Below are positions 6,313-14,496 of a stretch of DNA of 46,004 bases, in pieces. The notes beneath the pieces are model-generated. The model made no database searches. It saw only the letters and a list, made by a program, of their open reading frames with translations, and was not told the origin of the DNA. Positions within the stretch are counted from its first letter, which is position 1. Each line of letters begins with the position of its first letter. The position numbers were made by a program, and so were the translations under genes. Source of the DNA: CAZLCC01 sp964570845 (GTDB lineage: Bacteria; Patescibacteriota; Saccharimonadia; Saccharimonadales; Saccharimonadaceae); NCBI GenBank assembly GCA_964570845.1, contig CAZMZB010000004.1, positions 1-46,004 of the forward strand, in the 5' to 3' direction.

Positions 6313-8136
6313 TTACTTTTTAGCATGGCGTTTGCGCTCATTGGGGTCGAGATAGCGCTTGCGAAGTCGTAGATTTTTCGGTGTTACTTCAAGGAGTTCA
6401 TCGTCTTCAATGAAATCAATCGATTGTTCTAAGCTCAACTGCGTATGTGGTGTCAGTTGTACCGCGCCATCGCTTGAAGAGCTGCGAATATTGGTGAGTT
6501 GCTTGGCCCGACACACGTTCACATCAAGGTCTTCTTTACGATTATATTCACCTACAATCATGCCTTGATATACTGTTACTCCAGGACCAATGAATAAAAC
6601 CCCTCGAGCTTCACTGGCTTGCAGGGCATATGGCGTTGTTGTGCCAGCTTCTGTCGCTACCAAAGCACCGTTGCGTGTTTTTTGGATTTTTACTCCAACT
6701 GGTTGATAGCCATGTGGTAAACTGTGCATGATTACCGTGCCTTTTGTCGCTGTAAGTAAAAGATTACGCAGTCCAATGAGCGCACGGGTTGGAATAAGAT
6801 AGGTACTGCGTGTTGCACCGCTACTTGTTTGTTCCTGCTTCTTTAATTCCGCACGCCGCTGTCCTAATTCTTGTGTGATCGTTCCAACAAACTCAGACTC
6901 AACTTCAACAAACAGCTCTTCAACTGGTTCTTGAGTTTGTCCGTCTTTTTCAACGGTAACCACCTGCGGTCGCCCAACTTCAAATTCATAACCTTCACGG
7001 CGCAGTGTTTCAATTAAAACGCTCAGATGCAGCTCGCCACGACCGGAAACGATGAAGCCAATTCCTTCTTCTTTAATTCTCAAAGAGACGTTGGTTTCAA
7101 GCTCTTTTTTCAACCTATCGCCAATCTGGCGACTAGTGGTGAAATCACCCTCTTTGCCTTTTAGCGGACTGGTGTTTGGGCCAAGGTACATACTGAGCGT
7201 CGGCGCTTCAACTTCAATCACTGGCAGTGCCTCAGGCTGTTCAACATCGGTAATTGTTTCACCAATATGCGCCTGAGTGATACCTGTAAGCGCCACAATA
7301 TCTCCGGCTTCCGCCGCTTCCACTTCTTCACGATTGAGTCCTCGATATACGAACACTTTCTCAATTTTGCCTGCAATTTGTTCGCCATCTGCTTTGATAA
7401 GCATAGTTGGCATGTTGCGCTGCACTTTTCCTCTGGAGATGCGACCAATTGCATATTTTCCTAAGAAGTTATCATATTGCAACGAGGTAACAAGAAGTTG
7501 CAAAGGTTGGTTAGCGTCAGCAGTTGGTGCAGGAATGTCATTTTGGATTGCCTCGAATATTGGCGTTAAATTGGCACTTTCGCCCGCATTACTTGGCAGT
7601 TCTTTCCATGCCTTGCCGTCGCGCCCAATAGCGTAATATATCGGGTAATGCAGCTGGCTTTCATCAACGGCAAGCTCTAAAAAGAGATCATCGATTTCAT
7701 CTTTTACTTCCGTAACCCGCTGAGACGGTTTGTCAATTTTATTAATAACCACCACTGGTTTTAACCCAAGCTCAAGTGCTTTTGAAAGCACAAATTTAGT
7801 TTGCGGCATCGGACCTTCCTGTGCGTCAACAATTAATAGCACGCCATCTGCCATATTAAGCGTTCGTTCGACCTCGCCCGAAAAATCAGCATGTCCTGGG
7901 GTATCAATAATATTAATTTTCAAATCATGCCAATAAACAGTTGTCTGCTTGGCAGTAATCGTGATACCACGCTCTTTCTCTTGGTCACCGCTATCCATAA
8001 TGAGCTCTTGGCTCATTTCTGCCTGATTGTCCCTAAACGTGTTGCTTTGCTTCAAAAGCCCGTCAACCATGGTTGTTTTGCCATGGTCAACGTGCGCAAT
8101 AATTGCAATGTTTCGTATATTTTTTGCTTCTATCAT
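6313..8136 (-). CDS. typA: Translational GTPase TypA/BipA
   Basis: 607 aa, full length. A ribosome-associated GTPase of the EF-G family, linked in other bacteria to 50S assembly and to growth under cold or other stress. The G domain shows AHVDHGKTTMVDG (G1), DTPGHADF (G3), and NKIDKP (G4). Beta-barrel, EF-G III-like and V-like domains follow, and the C-terminus is the lysine/arginine-rich TypA-specific tail (KRYLDPNERKRHAKK). The start MIEAKNIRNIAI is typical. Its leader of about 38 nt contains a hairpin holding the likely Shine-Dalgarno. It is divergent from rsmD. Confidence 0.97.
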   Translation of the reverse strand: MIEAKNIRNIAIIAHVDHGKTTMVDGLLKQSNTFRDNQAEMSQELIMDSGDQEKERGITITAKQTTVYWHDLKINIIDTPGHADFSGEVERTLNMADGVLLIVDAQEGPMPQTKFVLSKALELGLKPVVVINKIDKPSQRVTEVKDEIDDLFLELAVDESQLHYPIYYAIGRDGKAWKELPSNAGESANLTPIFEAIQNDIPAPTADANQPLQLLVTSLQYDNFLGKYAIGRISRGKVQRNMPTMLIKADGEQIAGKIEKVFVYRGLNREEVEAAEAGDIVALTGITQAHIGETITDVEQPEALPVIEVEAPTLSMYLGPNTSPLKGKEGDFTTSRQIGDRLKKELETNVSLRIKEEGIGFIVSGRGELHLSVLIETLRREGYEFEVGRPQVVTVEKDGQTQEPVEELFVEVESEFVGTITQELGQRRAELKKQEQTSSGATRSTYLIPTRALIGLRNLLLTATKGTVIMHSLPHGYQPVGVKIQKTRNGALVATEAGTTTPYALQASEARGVLFIGPGVTVYQGMIVGEYNRKEDLDVNVCRAKQLTNIRSSSSDGAVQLTPHTQLSLEQSIDFIEDDELLEVTPKNLRLRKRYLDPNERKRHAKK

Positions 8137-8144
8137 AAAAATAA

Positions 8145-8189
8145 GCCCTTTTCCTGACTAAGGGCGTTCCTCTTACCTTAATTATACCA
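8145..8189 (-). promoter_or_regulatory. typA promoter and SD-sequestering leader hairpin
   Basis: On the minus strand an extended -10 (TGGTATAAT, 8189-8181) starts a leader of about 38 nt. In it GCCCTT (8150-8145 complement) and AAGGGC (8165-8160 complement) form a 6-bp stem with a 9-nt loop, followed by TTATTTTT and the ATG at 8136. The 3' arm contains AAGGG, 9 nt before the ATG. The structure can therefore act as an SD lock or as a terminator-like attenuator. Confidence 0.55.
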
Positions 8190-8212
8190 TAAAAGACGAT
8201 GTTGCACTTTTC

Positions 8213-8221
8213 TGCTATATT
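8213..8221 (+). promoter_or_regulatory. Extended -10 promoter of rsmD
   Basis: TGCTATATT lies at 8213-8221, 10 nt before the ATG at 8232, with no Shine-Dalgarno in between. The transcript would have a leader of only about 3 to 4 nt. Confidence 0.6.
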
Positions 8222-8231
8222 AAACAAGACT

Positions 8232-8786
8232 ATGAATATACGGATTATCGCTGGTCAATACGGCGGAAGAACCATCAAAGCTTCGCAAAAGTCGACCACG
8301 CATCCCATGGGCGAGCGTGTGCGAGCGGCATTGTTTAACATGATAGATAATGAACTGGAAGGCGCTATCGTGTTAGATGCGTTTGCCGGTGTTGGCTCAC
8401 TTGGACTTGAGGCGTTGAGCCGTGGCGCAAAACATGTGGTATTCATTGAAAAAGATCGGGTTGCTCAAAATATTATTACTGAAAACATCAAAATGCTAGG
8501 AGTAAATGATCAGACAAAGTTAATCAAGGCACCTGTTGCTTCTTGGCATAAAACAGCCCCTGAAACAGAACAATTTGATATTATTTTTGCCGATCCGCCC
8601 TATCATAACTTACAGTTTTCCACAGTAGAAAAACTGTTTGAACGTTTGAAACCGAACGGGCTTATGATATTATCACACCCAGGTAGGGAGTGTGTGCCAT
8701 CCATCAATGGAGTTGTTGTGGTGGACAATCGTAGTTATGGAGATGCGGTACTCACTTTCTACCGCAAAGAAAGTGCTGCCATTTAG
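8232..8786 (+). CDS. rsmD: 16S rRNA (guanine966-N2)-methyltransferase
   Basis: 184 aa, normal length. It methylates G966 of 16S rRNA, using S-adenosylmethionine, during 30S assembly. Seen: MNIRIIAGQYGGR start, the SAM-binding LDAFAGVGSLGLEALSRGA segment, and the catalytic DPPY motif in FADPPYHNL. The frame is open to 8199, but the ATG at 8232 matches the family start and fits the -10 box 10 nt upstream. Its stop codon is inside the loop of the terminator hairpin. It is divergent from typA. Confidence 0.94.
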   Translation: MNIRIIAGQYGGRTIKASQKSTTHPMGERVRAALFNMIDNELEGAIVLDAFAGVGSLGLEALSRGAKHVVFIEKDRVAQNIITENIKMLGVNDQTKLIKAPVASWHKTAPETEQFDIIFADPPYHNLQFSTVEKLFERLKPNGLMILSHPGRECVPSINGVVVVDNRSYGDAVLTFYRKESAAI

Positions 8787-8796
8787 GCAGTTTTTT
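8776..8796 (+). terminator. Terminator overlapping the rsmD stop codon
   Basis: CTGCC (8776-8780) and GGCAG (8786-8790) enclose loop ATTTA and are followed by six T. The TAG stop (8784-8786) spans the loop and the first base of the 3' arm. Confidence 0.8.
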
Positions 8797-8804
8797 GTTA
8801 TAAT
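8796..8804 (+). promoter_or_regulatory. Extended -10 promoter of tRNA-Leu
   Basis: TGTTATAAT at 8796-8804 abuts the T tract of the rsmD terminator. Initiation near 8811 would leave about 14 nt before the tRNA 5' end at 8825. Confidence 0.65.
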
Positions 8805-8824
8805 ACTTTTTGTCTTATTCATAT

Positions 8825-8909
8825 GCGGATGTGGTGGAATTGGTAGACACGCTAGTCTTAGGAACTAGTGCCGTAAGGCGTGAAGGTTCAAGTCCTTTCA
8901 TCCGCACCA
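8825..8909 (+). tRNA. tRNA-Leu (UAG)
   Basis: A class II tRNA of 85 nt. Acceptor GCGGATG pairs with CATCCGC, the anticodon stem CTAGT/ACTAG holds loop CTTAGGA (anticodon TAG), and the long variable arm is TGCCGTAAGGCGT. The T loop TTCAAGT is canonical. The discriminator is A8906, and CCA is encoded at 8907-8909. Confidence 0.97.
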
Positions 8910-8922
8910 GAAGTATCAAACT

Positions 8923-8950
8923 ATAACCCTCACGCCGGTAGGGTTATTTT
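8923..8950 (+). terminator. Terminator after tRNA-Leu
   Basis: ATAACCCT (8923-8930) pairs perfectly with AGGGTTAT (8940-8947) around a 9-nt loop. It is followed by a short T tract, TTTT. Confidence 0.8.
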
Positions 8951-9029
8951 AAATTACTTAAATAAGTTTTGAACTTTAAGCCCATCCAGAGTATTATAAG
9001 CTAGTTAAACCATAAACTAATTATCATTT

Positions 9030-9947
9030 ATGTTTCGCAAAAATAGACAAAATCTTCCAGTTATAGCATTTGGTATGGCATTTGTGCTATGGGGTTTAAA
9101 TACTCCGTTTGTAAAAATTGGCTTGGAAGAGTTCCCGGTCCTTTCACTGCTTGCTATTAAGTATATATTTGGTGCGATAGTGTTTACTTTTCTTGCGCGT
9201 AAACACTGGAAATTACTAAAAGCAGGAGCATCGCAGAGGGTTGTAGTGGCGACGCTTTGCGGCTATGTTTTAGCAAGTGTGCTTTTCTACTATGGGATTA
9301 AGTTAACGGGAGGGCTTACTGCTTCACTTATTTACTTACTTTCTCCTCTCTTACTGTATTTATTATCGATCGAGGTTCTCAAGGAAAGATATAATGCCCG
9401 ATTGTTTATAGGAGTTATTGCTGGTTTGCTTGGTGCTCTACTTATCATTGGCTTACCATTACTTGATGTAAAAGAGGGCAGCCAAGCCGCTCTGGGTAGT
9501 CTGCTTATATTTCTTGCCGTTGTCACTGACGTTGCGGGAACTATTCTTATAAAGCCACAGCTTAAAGCCTTACCGGTAACACAGATGACAGCAGTACGAT
9601 TTATTATTGCTGCTCTTGTCTTCGCGCCCTTTTTACTTGTTGAGTCGGCTCAGCTGAGTACTGTAAATCTTACGACGCCAGTTATCATTGCTGTGGGTTA
9701 TAATCTTATTTTTGCGACGCTCGGATCTTTCTTTCTGTATCATTGGGGTTTAAGAAGAATATCTGGTGAACAAGCAAGTCCATTCTTTTATATAGATCCA
9801 ATGGTTGGAGCGGTTGGGTCAATTATTATTCTTGGTGACCAATTAACAACCTCTATTATTGCAGGGGTAATATTAATAATCGTCAGTCTTTATCTTAGCG
9901 AGACACATCAAAGACTACCCCTAGATCACTTCAGGCACCACCGATAA
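9030..9947 (+). CDS. EamA/DMT-family transporter
   Basis: 305 aa with about ten predicted transmembrane helices in two similar halves, the usual EamA arrangement. The first half starts at about residue 10 (VIAFGMAFVLWGLNTPFVK, with the typical W-G-x-N-P-like motif). The second starts near SLLIFLAVVTDVAGTILIK at about 155. The C-terminus ends in a basic tail (QRLPLDHFRHHR). DMT proteins export or import small metabolites such as amino acids or nucleotide-sugar precursors; the substrate cannot be told from sequence. It is a single gene, ending 1 nt before the convergent DUF2200 gene. Confidence 0.88.
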   Translation: MFRKNRQNLPVIAFGMAFVLWGLNTPFVKIGLEEFPVLSLLAIKYIFGAIVFTFLARKHWKLLKAGASQRVVVATLCGYVLASVLFYYGIKLTGGLTASLIYLLSPLLLYLLSIEVLKERYNARLFIGVIAGLLGALLIIGLPLLDVKEGSQAALGSLLIFLAVVTDVAGTILIKPQLKALPVTQMTAVRFIIAALVFAPFLLVESAQLSTVNLTTPVIIAVGYNLIFATLGSFFLYHWGLRRISGEQASPFFYIDPMVGAVGSIIILGDQLTTSIIAGVILIIVSLYLSETHQRLPLDHFRHHR

Positions 9948-9948
9948 A

Positions 9949-10299
9949 TTACTTCCGCAAAATCTTCTCCATCACTTTTCCTTTTGCCAGCTCATCAATT
10001 AACTTATCAAGATAGCGAACTTCTCGCATAAGGGGATCTTCAATATTTTCTATCCGCACTCCACAAATAACGCCAGTAATTAACGCGCGGCTTGGGTTTA
10101 ATCCTGGAGCTTGTGCAAAGAAATCTTCAAAGTTTGTCTTTTTTTCTAAGTGAGTTTCCAATTCTTTCTGGCTATATCCTGTTAACCAGCGAATAATTTC
10201 ATCAACTTCTGCTTTGGTACGTCCTTTTTTCTCAGCCTTCTCTATATAGAAAGGATAGACACTTGCAACACTCATTGTGTAGATTCTATGTTTTGTCAT
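9949..10299 (-). CDS. DUF2200 family protein
   Basis: 116 aa, normal for DUF2200, a cytosolic all-helical family of unknown function. Family hallmarks are the start MTKHRIYTMSVASVYPFYI, the segment GRTKAEVDEIIRWLTGY, and PSRALITGVICGVRIENIEDPLMREVRYLDKL, of which the IEDPLMREIRYLDKLIDELA-type end is most typical. The start at 10299 follows a TAAAAT box by 11 nt and has no obvious Shine-Dalgarno. It converges on the EamA gene and lies downstream of the recG cluster, but with a promoter-like box of its own. Confidence 0.88.
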   Translation of the reverse strand: MTKHRIYTMSVASVYPFYIEKAEKKGRTKAEVDEIIRWLTGYSQKELETHLEKKTNFEDFFAQAPGLNPSRALITGVICGVRIENIEDPLMREVRYLDKLIDELAKGKVMEKILRK

Positions 10300-10332
10300 G
10301 ACTACCTATTATTTTAGCATGAGAATGGTTTC

Positions 10333-11142
10333 TTATTTTTTAGCACTATACAAAGCGCATTCATACCATGCTAACACCACCATTTTTGTGATTTGCGGCA
10401 TTAAGATGGTTCTGGTTTGGCGAGCAAGCTTTGGCGTCCAGCCTTTTTTTTGAAACGTCTCATACATATTTAAATCATAAATACTATTGATTGATTCTTT
10501 CAACAAAGCGATAAAGCCTCTTTCTCTTAGTGCTTTTAGATCTTTTTCAAGTGGTACACTATTGATTGACTTCATCTTCACTGCAGTTGCCGCCACACCC
10601 AGTTCAAACAAGACATGTGTTGTCATGACGCCTTTTGCGCCCCAAAACTCCCAATTATTTTTAATTCGATGTCGTTTTGAAATTCCTGGCAGCAAGATTT
10701 TCTCTTTATAGGTTGTGCGAGTTTCAATTCCCTCGCCGCGAAGCTCAGTAAGTTTTTCTTCCAGAGGATAATGGTGCGCTGGCGTTAAGCCATCAACAAT
10801 CGCATGTGCCAGCCAAGCAGCTTCAAACGCAGCCCGCTCCATATTCTGTTCTTTCAGTGCTTTAATGAGGTTAATTTGATGGTTTTTAATCATTTCATAA
10901 AGCTGCATATCATTTTCATCAGTCGGATCAAGATAGTGCCACGGCTCATCTTTAGCTGGACTTTTACGTTTTATTGCATCCGGACCATTTACTCCCTCAA
11001 ATCGTAGAATCTGCTTTGCGGCTGGGAAATTCACACCATCAGGCAATAAAGGCCGTACTTTACGACGGGCCACCCGGTCGATTCTTTGGTGAACGCCCAT
11101 TAAGCGCCCGGAACCATGATGAATTGTTGTGCCAGAATACAT
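10333..11142 (-). CDS. Zinc-dependent phospholipase C/P1 nuclease-like helical protein
   Basis: 269 aa, no clear name. The segment AWLAHAIVDGLTPAHHYPLEEKL at about 109-131, plus HYLDPTDEND near 68, resembles the helical metal-binding core (His and Asp ligands) of the zinc-dependent phospholipase C and S1/P1 nuclease fold. No signal peptide is present, unlike secreted members, so the location is probably the cytoplasm. It begins 4 nt after the recG stop and should be translated from the tyrS-recG message. What it cleaves, or whether it is active, is unknown; the assignment rests on one motif. Confidence 0.5.
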   Translation of the reverse strand: MYSGTTIHHGSGRLMGVHQRIDRVARRKVRPLLPDGVNFPAAKQILRFEGVNGPDAIKRKSPAKDEPWHYLDPTDENDMQLYEMIKNHQINLIKALKEQNMERAAFEAAWLAHAIVDGLTPAHHYPLEEKLTELRGEGIETRTTYKEKILLPGISKRHRIKNNWEFWGAKGVMTTHVLFELGVAATAVKMKSINSVPLEKDLKALRERGFIALLKESINSIYDLNMYETFQKKGWTPKLARQTRTILMPQITKMVVLAWYECALYSAKK

Positions 11143-11146
11143 AGTT

Positions 11147-13177
11147 TTAGTTTAATGTTGTTATGCGCTGATACTTTTCAACCTGTGCGCTTAATTCTTT
11201 GTATTGTAACAGATTTGACTTACTTTTGATAAACCAGCCTGCTGCTGTTTTTGTTCTTTGCAACAGTTTTACATCAGCTAACGTTGCGATCCGCAAATTC
11301 AATTGCCCATGCTGAGCTTTACCATATATTTCGCCAGGGCCACGAAGCTCAAGGTCAACTTCAGCAAGATAAAACCCATCATTGCTGCGCTCTAGCTCTC
11401 TCAAGCGCTTGCTTGGCGCTGCACTGGTACTTGGAATGAGATAACAATAACTTTGCTGAGATGAGCGCCCAACCCGGCCACGAAGCTGATGAAGCTGCGC
11501 TAGACCAAACCTATCAGCACCTTCGACCAGCATGATAGTCGCATTTGGCACATCAACCCCAACCTCAATCACTGTTGTACTTATGAGGATATCGAGTTTA
11601 CCGGCGCTAAAATCTTTCATAACTTTTTCTTTTTCCGAAGATTTCATTTGCCCATGAAGCAAGCCAATGTTTCGATGCTTAAAAATTGACCCTTGCAAGC
11701 GTTTATATTCTGCCTGAACGCTTCGCAGTTCACTGCTATCATTGTCATCAATCAGCGGACAGACCACATACATCTGCCGCCCAGCTTGCAACTCTTTATC
11801 AACCAAAGCATAGAGACTGCCGCGACTATTTGGCGACCAAATTTTAGTAATAATTAGTGAGCGACCTTTTGGCTTCTCATCAAGAATTGAAATAGCTAGC
11901 TCGCCATAAACAGTTAACGCAAGTGAGCGGGGTATTGGAGTGGCGGTCATACTAAGGAGGTGCGGCATGTGCTTGCTTTTGTGAAGCAATTGCTGACGTT
12001 GCTTAACACCGAATCGATGCTGTTCATCGATAACAACAAAACCAAGTTTATGAAACTCAACCGCCTCCTGAATAAGCGCATGTGTTCCAACTGCAACCTG
12101 CACTGTGCCGTCCTTTAAATATTTATATACTTCGTTTTTACCTTTTTTAGAAACTCCTCCTGTGAGTAACGCTACGTTAATACCAAAAGGCGCTAACAGT
12201 TGCTGCAGCGTCTCAGCATGTTGCGTTGCCAAAATCTCGGTTGGCGCCATAAATGCTGTTTGATAGCCTTGCTGCGCTGCCATTGCTGCTGCCATGCCAG
12301 CCACTACTGTCTTCCCAGACCCAACATCACCTTGTAATAGCCTGTTCATGGGTTGAGACTCTTGAAAATCTTGCAAAATTTTCCACACTGCTTTTCTTTG
12401 CGCGTTTGTTAGCTCAAACGACAAGTTCTTCACAAACTCTTTGGCGTGCATCTCATGAAAAGGAATATACCAGCCCTTCAGTTGCTTATTCGCTTGCTTG
12501 TTTAAACCGCTGGCAAGCATTAAAGCAAAAAGCTCTTCATACGCAAATCTTTGCCTGGCTTTTTCCAGTTCACTGGCTTTTTCGGGAAAATGAAGCCCGA
12601 GCAGCGTCTCTGCTCGCGAAAAAAGCTTTTCTTTTTTCACCAATTCTTCTGGTAGCGTTTCAGGAAGCATAGTGATGACTGGCTTAATTTCATGTAAGAT
12701 TTTTCGCAAGATATGCGACTTTAAACCTTTAATCTCTCGATAAATTGGCAAAATTCTTCCTGTCTGCACGGGTACATTGCTAACTCTTTCTGTTCCTGGA
12801 TTGACGAGCTGATATTTTTTTCCCTGAAGCCCAAAATCACCGGATACATAAAATTCATCATTTTGTTGAATTTGTCTCGCGCGGTATGGTTGGTTAAACC
12901 ATACGACAGGTACTTTGCTGGTACTGTCTACTGCCACAGCTTCGGTAATATGCAGACTACGCCGCACTCGACGAGTTCTAACATCTTCTATCCTTGCTTT
13001 AAGCGTTACTTTACCTGGCTTTATATTTTTTATCGGCGTTATTTCAGAAAAATCTTCGTATTTCCGCGGCAGAAAATAGATTAAGTCATACGCCGTGTGC
13101 AGCTGTGCAGCCTCAAACAGCTCAGCTGTCTTCACGCCAACTCCTTTGATATTTTTAAGAGGAGTAGTAAGATTCAT
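11147..13177 (-). CDS. recG: ATP-dependent DNA helicase RecG
   Basis: 676 aa. RecG reverses stalled forks and processes recombination intermediates. Seen: an N-terminal wedge/OB domain (residues 1-150, KARIEDVRTRR and YVSGDFG), Walker A LLQGDVGSGKTVVA at about 279-292, the DEQH box IDEQHRFGV, the motif III-like SMTATPIPRSLA, and the motif V-VI stretch TVIEVGVDVPNAT with QLRGRVGRS. The frame extends to 13192, but ATG 13177 (MNLTTPLKNIKGVG) matches the family start. That start lies 23 bp inside the 3' end of tyrS, so translation is probably coupled. Confidence 0.96.
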   Translation of the reverse strand: MNLTTPLKNIKGVGVKTAELFEAAQLHTAYDLIYFLPRKYEDFSEITPIKNIKPGKVTLKARIEDVRTRRVRRSLHITEAVAVDSTSKVPVVWFNQPYRARQIQQNDEFYVSGDFGLQGKKYQLVNPGTERVSNVPVQTGRILPIYREIKGLKSHILRKILHEIKPVITMLPETLPEELVKKEKLFSRAETLLGLHFPEKASELEKARQRFAYEELFALMLASGLNKQANKQLKGWYIPFHEMHAKEFVKNLSFELTNAQRKAVWKILQDFQESQPMNRLLQGDVGSGKTVVAGMAAAMAAQQGYQTAFMAPTEILATQHAETLQQLLAPFGINVALLTGGVSKKGKNEVYKYLKDGTVQVAVGTHALIQEAVEFHKLGFVVIDEQHRFGVKQRQQLLHKSKHMPHLLSMTATPIPRSLALTVYGELAISILDEKPKGRSLIITKIWSPNSRGSLYALVDKELQAGRQMYVVCPLIDDNDSSELRSVQAEYKRLQGSIFKHRNIGLLHGQMKSSEKEKVMKDFSAGKLDILISTTVIEVGVDVPNATIMLVEGADRFGLAQLHQLRGRVGRSSQQSYCYLIPSTSAAPSKRLRELERSNDGFYLAEVDLELRGPGEIYGKAQHGQLNLRIATLADVKLLQRTKTAAGWFIKSKSNLLQYKELSAQVEKYQRITTLN

Positions 13178-14390
13178 CGCACACAAGGGCAAACTTGTTT
13201 TTGCCTCTTTTTATTAGTGCTATTTGATCAATTGTTTGATCTTCAGAAACTTTTTCACCATTAACACTAATTGCATTTCCCTCAATTAACCGTCGTGCTT
13301 CACTATTGCTTTCTGTTAATCCTGTTTCTACTAAAATAGCGACAAGTTGTTGTTTCTGCTTAGTCGTAGAGATTTCTTGAGCCAACATCTTCAGCTCCTC
13401 TTTTGAAAGCTCGTTAACTGTTTTTCCACCAAACAACACTTCCGTTACCGCAATAGCACTATTGGTTCGTGCTTCACCATGCACTAATTTTGTAACGTCC
13501 CTGGCAAGCCTTTTTTGTGCAGCTCGCTCGCTTAGGTTTTGCTGAAACTCCTGCATCAATGTTTCATATTGTTCGAGAGTAATATTTGTATAAACTTTTA
13601 AGTAATCGCCCACACTTTCATCATCAATATTGAGCCAAAATTGATAAAACTGATACACACTTGTTTTATTCTCGTCGAGCCAGATTGCGCCTTCTTCAGA
13701 CTTACCGAATTTCTTACCAGTGGCTTTATTGATAATGAGCGGCAGTGTTATAGCATGAACTTCTTGCCCACGAACTTTGCGCACCAGGTCAACTCCTGAA
13801 AGGGCATTTCCCCACTGATCAGAGCCGGCCAGTTGCATGTTAACCCCATATTTGTCATATAGATGCAAGAAATCATATCCTTGAAGCAGCGTATAGCTAA
13901 ACTCTGTATAGCTAATACCGCCACCATCTTTTCCAATGCGCTGAGCAATATAATCACGCTGCACGAGCGTACTCATACCAAAGTGCTTTCCGATATCACG
14001 CAAGAAATTGATAACTTTCATATCTTTAAACCAATCAAGGTTATTTACGAGCGTAAAGTCATCATTGCTAAATACTTTCTTAAGCTGTTTCTCAGCATTT
14101 TCGACATTGTACGCAATTGTTTCTTCCGTCTGCATAGGCCGTTCGCTGTCCTTGCCACCCGGATCACCAATGAGACTCGTTGCACCGCCCGCAAGCAAAA
14201 TAATTTTATGCCCATGACGTGCAAACACCTTATCCAGCATCATTGCCGCAAGATTACCAATAGTCTGTGAGTCAGCTGAGGCATCAAACCCGTGATAACA
14301 TACCCATTCTTGATTATCTAAGCCAGACACACTTTTCAGCGTTGTTTGGTTCACGAACCCGCGCCACTTCAGTTCTTCAGATAGTTTCAT
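13155..14390 (-). CDS. tyrS: Tyrosine--tRNA ligase with non-standard HIGH motif
   Basis: 411 aa, a class I aminoacyl-tRNA synthetase attaching tyrosine to tRNA-Tyr. The tyrosine pocket segment YHGFDASADS is intact, but the HIGH signature reads TIGN, so the first His is Thr. The second signature is KFGKS, the normal TyrRS version of KMSKS, and a C-terminal S4 RNA-binding domain is present (GLTESNSEARRLIEGNAISVNG). The frame is open to 14429, but ATG 14390 (MKLSEELKWRGFV) is chosen, as the -10 box TACAAT at 14406-14401 lies between the two. It overlaps recG by 23 bp. Confidence 0.94.
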   Translation of the reverse strand: MKLSEELKWRGFVNQTTLKSVSGLDNQEWVCYHGFDASADSQTIGNLAAMMLDKVFARHGHKIILLAGGATSLIGDPGGKDSERPMQTEETIAYNVENAEKQLKKVFSNDDFTLVNNLDWFKDMKVINFLRDIGKHFGMSTLVQRDYIAQRIGKDGGGISYTEFSYTLLQGYDFLHLYDKYGVNMQLAGSDQWGNALSGVDLVRKVRGQEVHAITLPLIINKATGKKFGKSEEGAIWLDENKTSVYQFYQFWLNIDDESVGDYLKVYTNITLEQYETLMQEFQQNLSERAAQKRLARDVTKLVHGEARTNSAIAVTEVLFGGKTVNELSKEELKMLAQEISTTKQKQQLVAILVETGLTESNSEARRLIEGNAISVNGEKVSEDQTIDQIALIKRGKNKFALVCDESYYSS

Positions 14391-14400
14391 ATTCTTTTGT

Positions 14401-14448
14401 ATTGTAGCGAGAAAATGTGTTTGTGACAAACACTGGTAATGCTATAAT
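14401..14448. promoter_or_regulatory. Divergent tyrS/PBP promoters sharing a palindromic -35 region
   Basis: The 17-bp sequence 14417-14433 is an inverted repeat (arms GTGTTTGT and ACAAACAC around one G). It supplies TTGTCA on the minus strand (14429-14424), 17 bp from the tyrS -10 TACAAT (14406-14401). It also supplies TTGTGA on the plus strand (14421-14426), 16 bp from the PBP -10 TATAAT (14443-14448, with extending TG). The two -35 boxes overlap. Confidence 0.65.
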
Positions 14449-14496
14449 AAGGTGCAATAGTTTTATGATTTATGAAATCTTAAGGAGTGTATAAAG

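Noticed and set aside
12253..12672. 139-codon plus-strand frame inside recG
   Set aside because: Shadow of the helicase core on the other strand; composition simply mirrors recG codons.
13863..14270. 135-codon open frame on the plus strand inside tyrS
   Set aside because: It is antisense to conserved TyrRS sequence, with no ribosome site or recognisable protein. Many similar antisense frames (for example at 26989-27615 in rnhB and 33671-34225 in dnaE) were rejected for the same reason.
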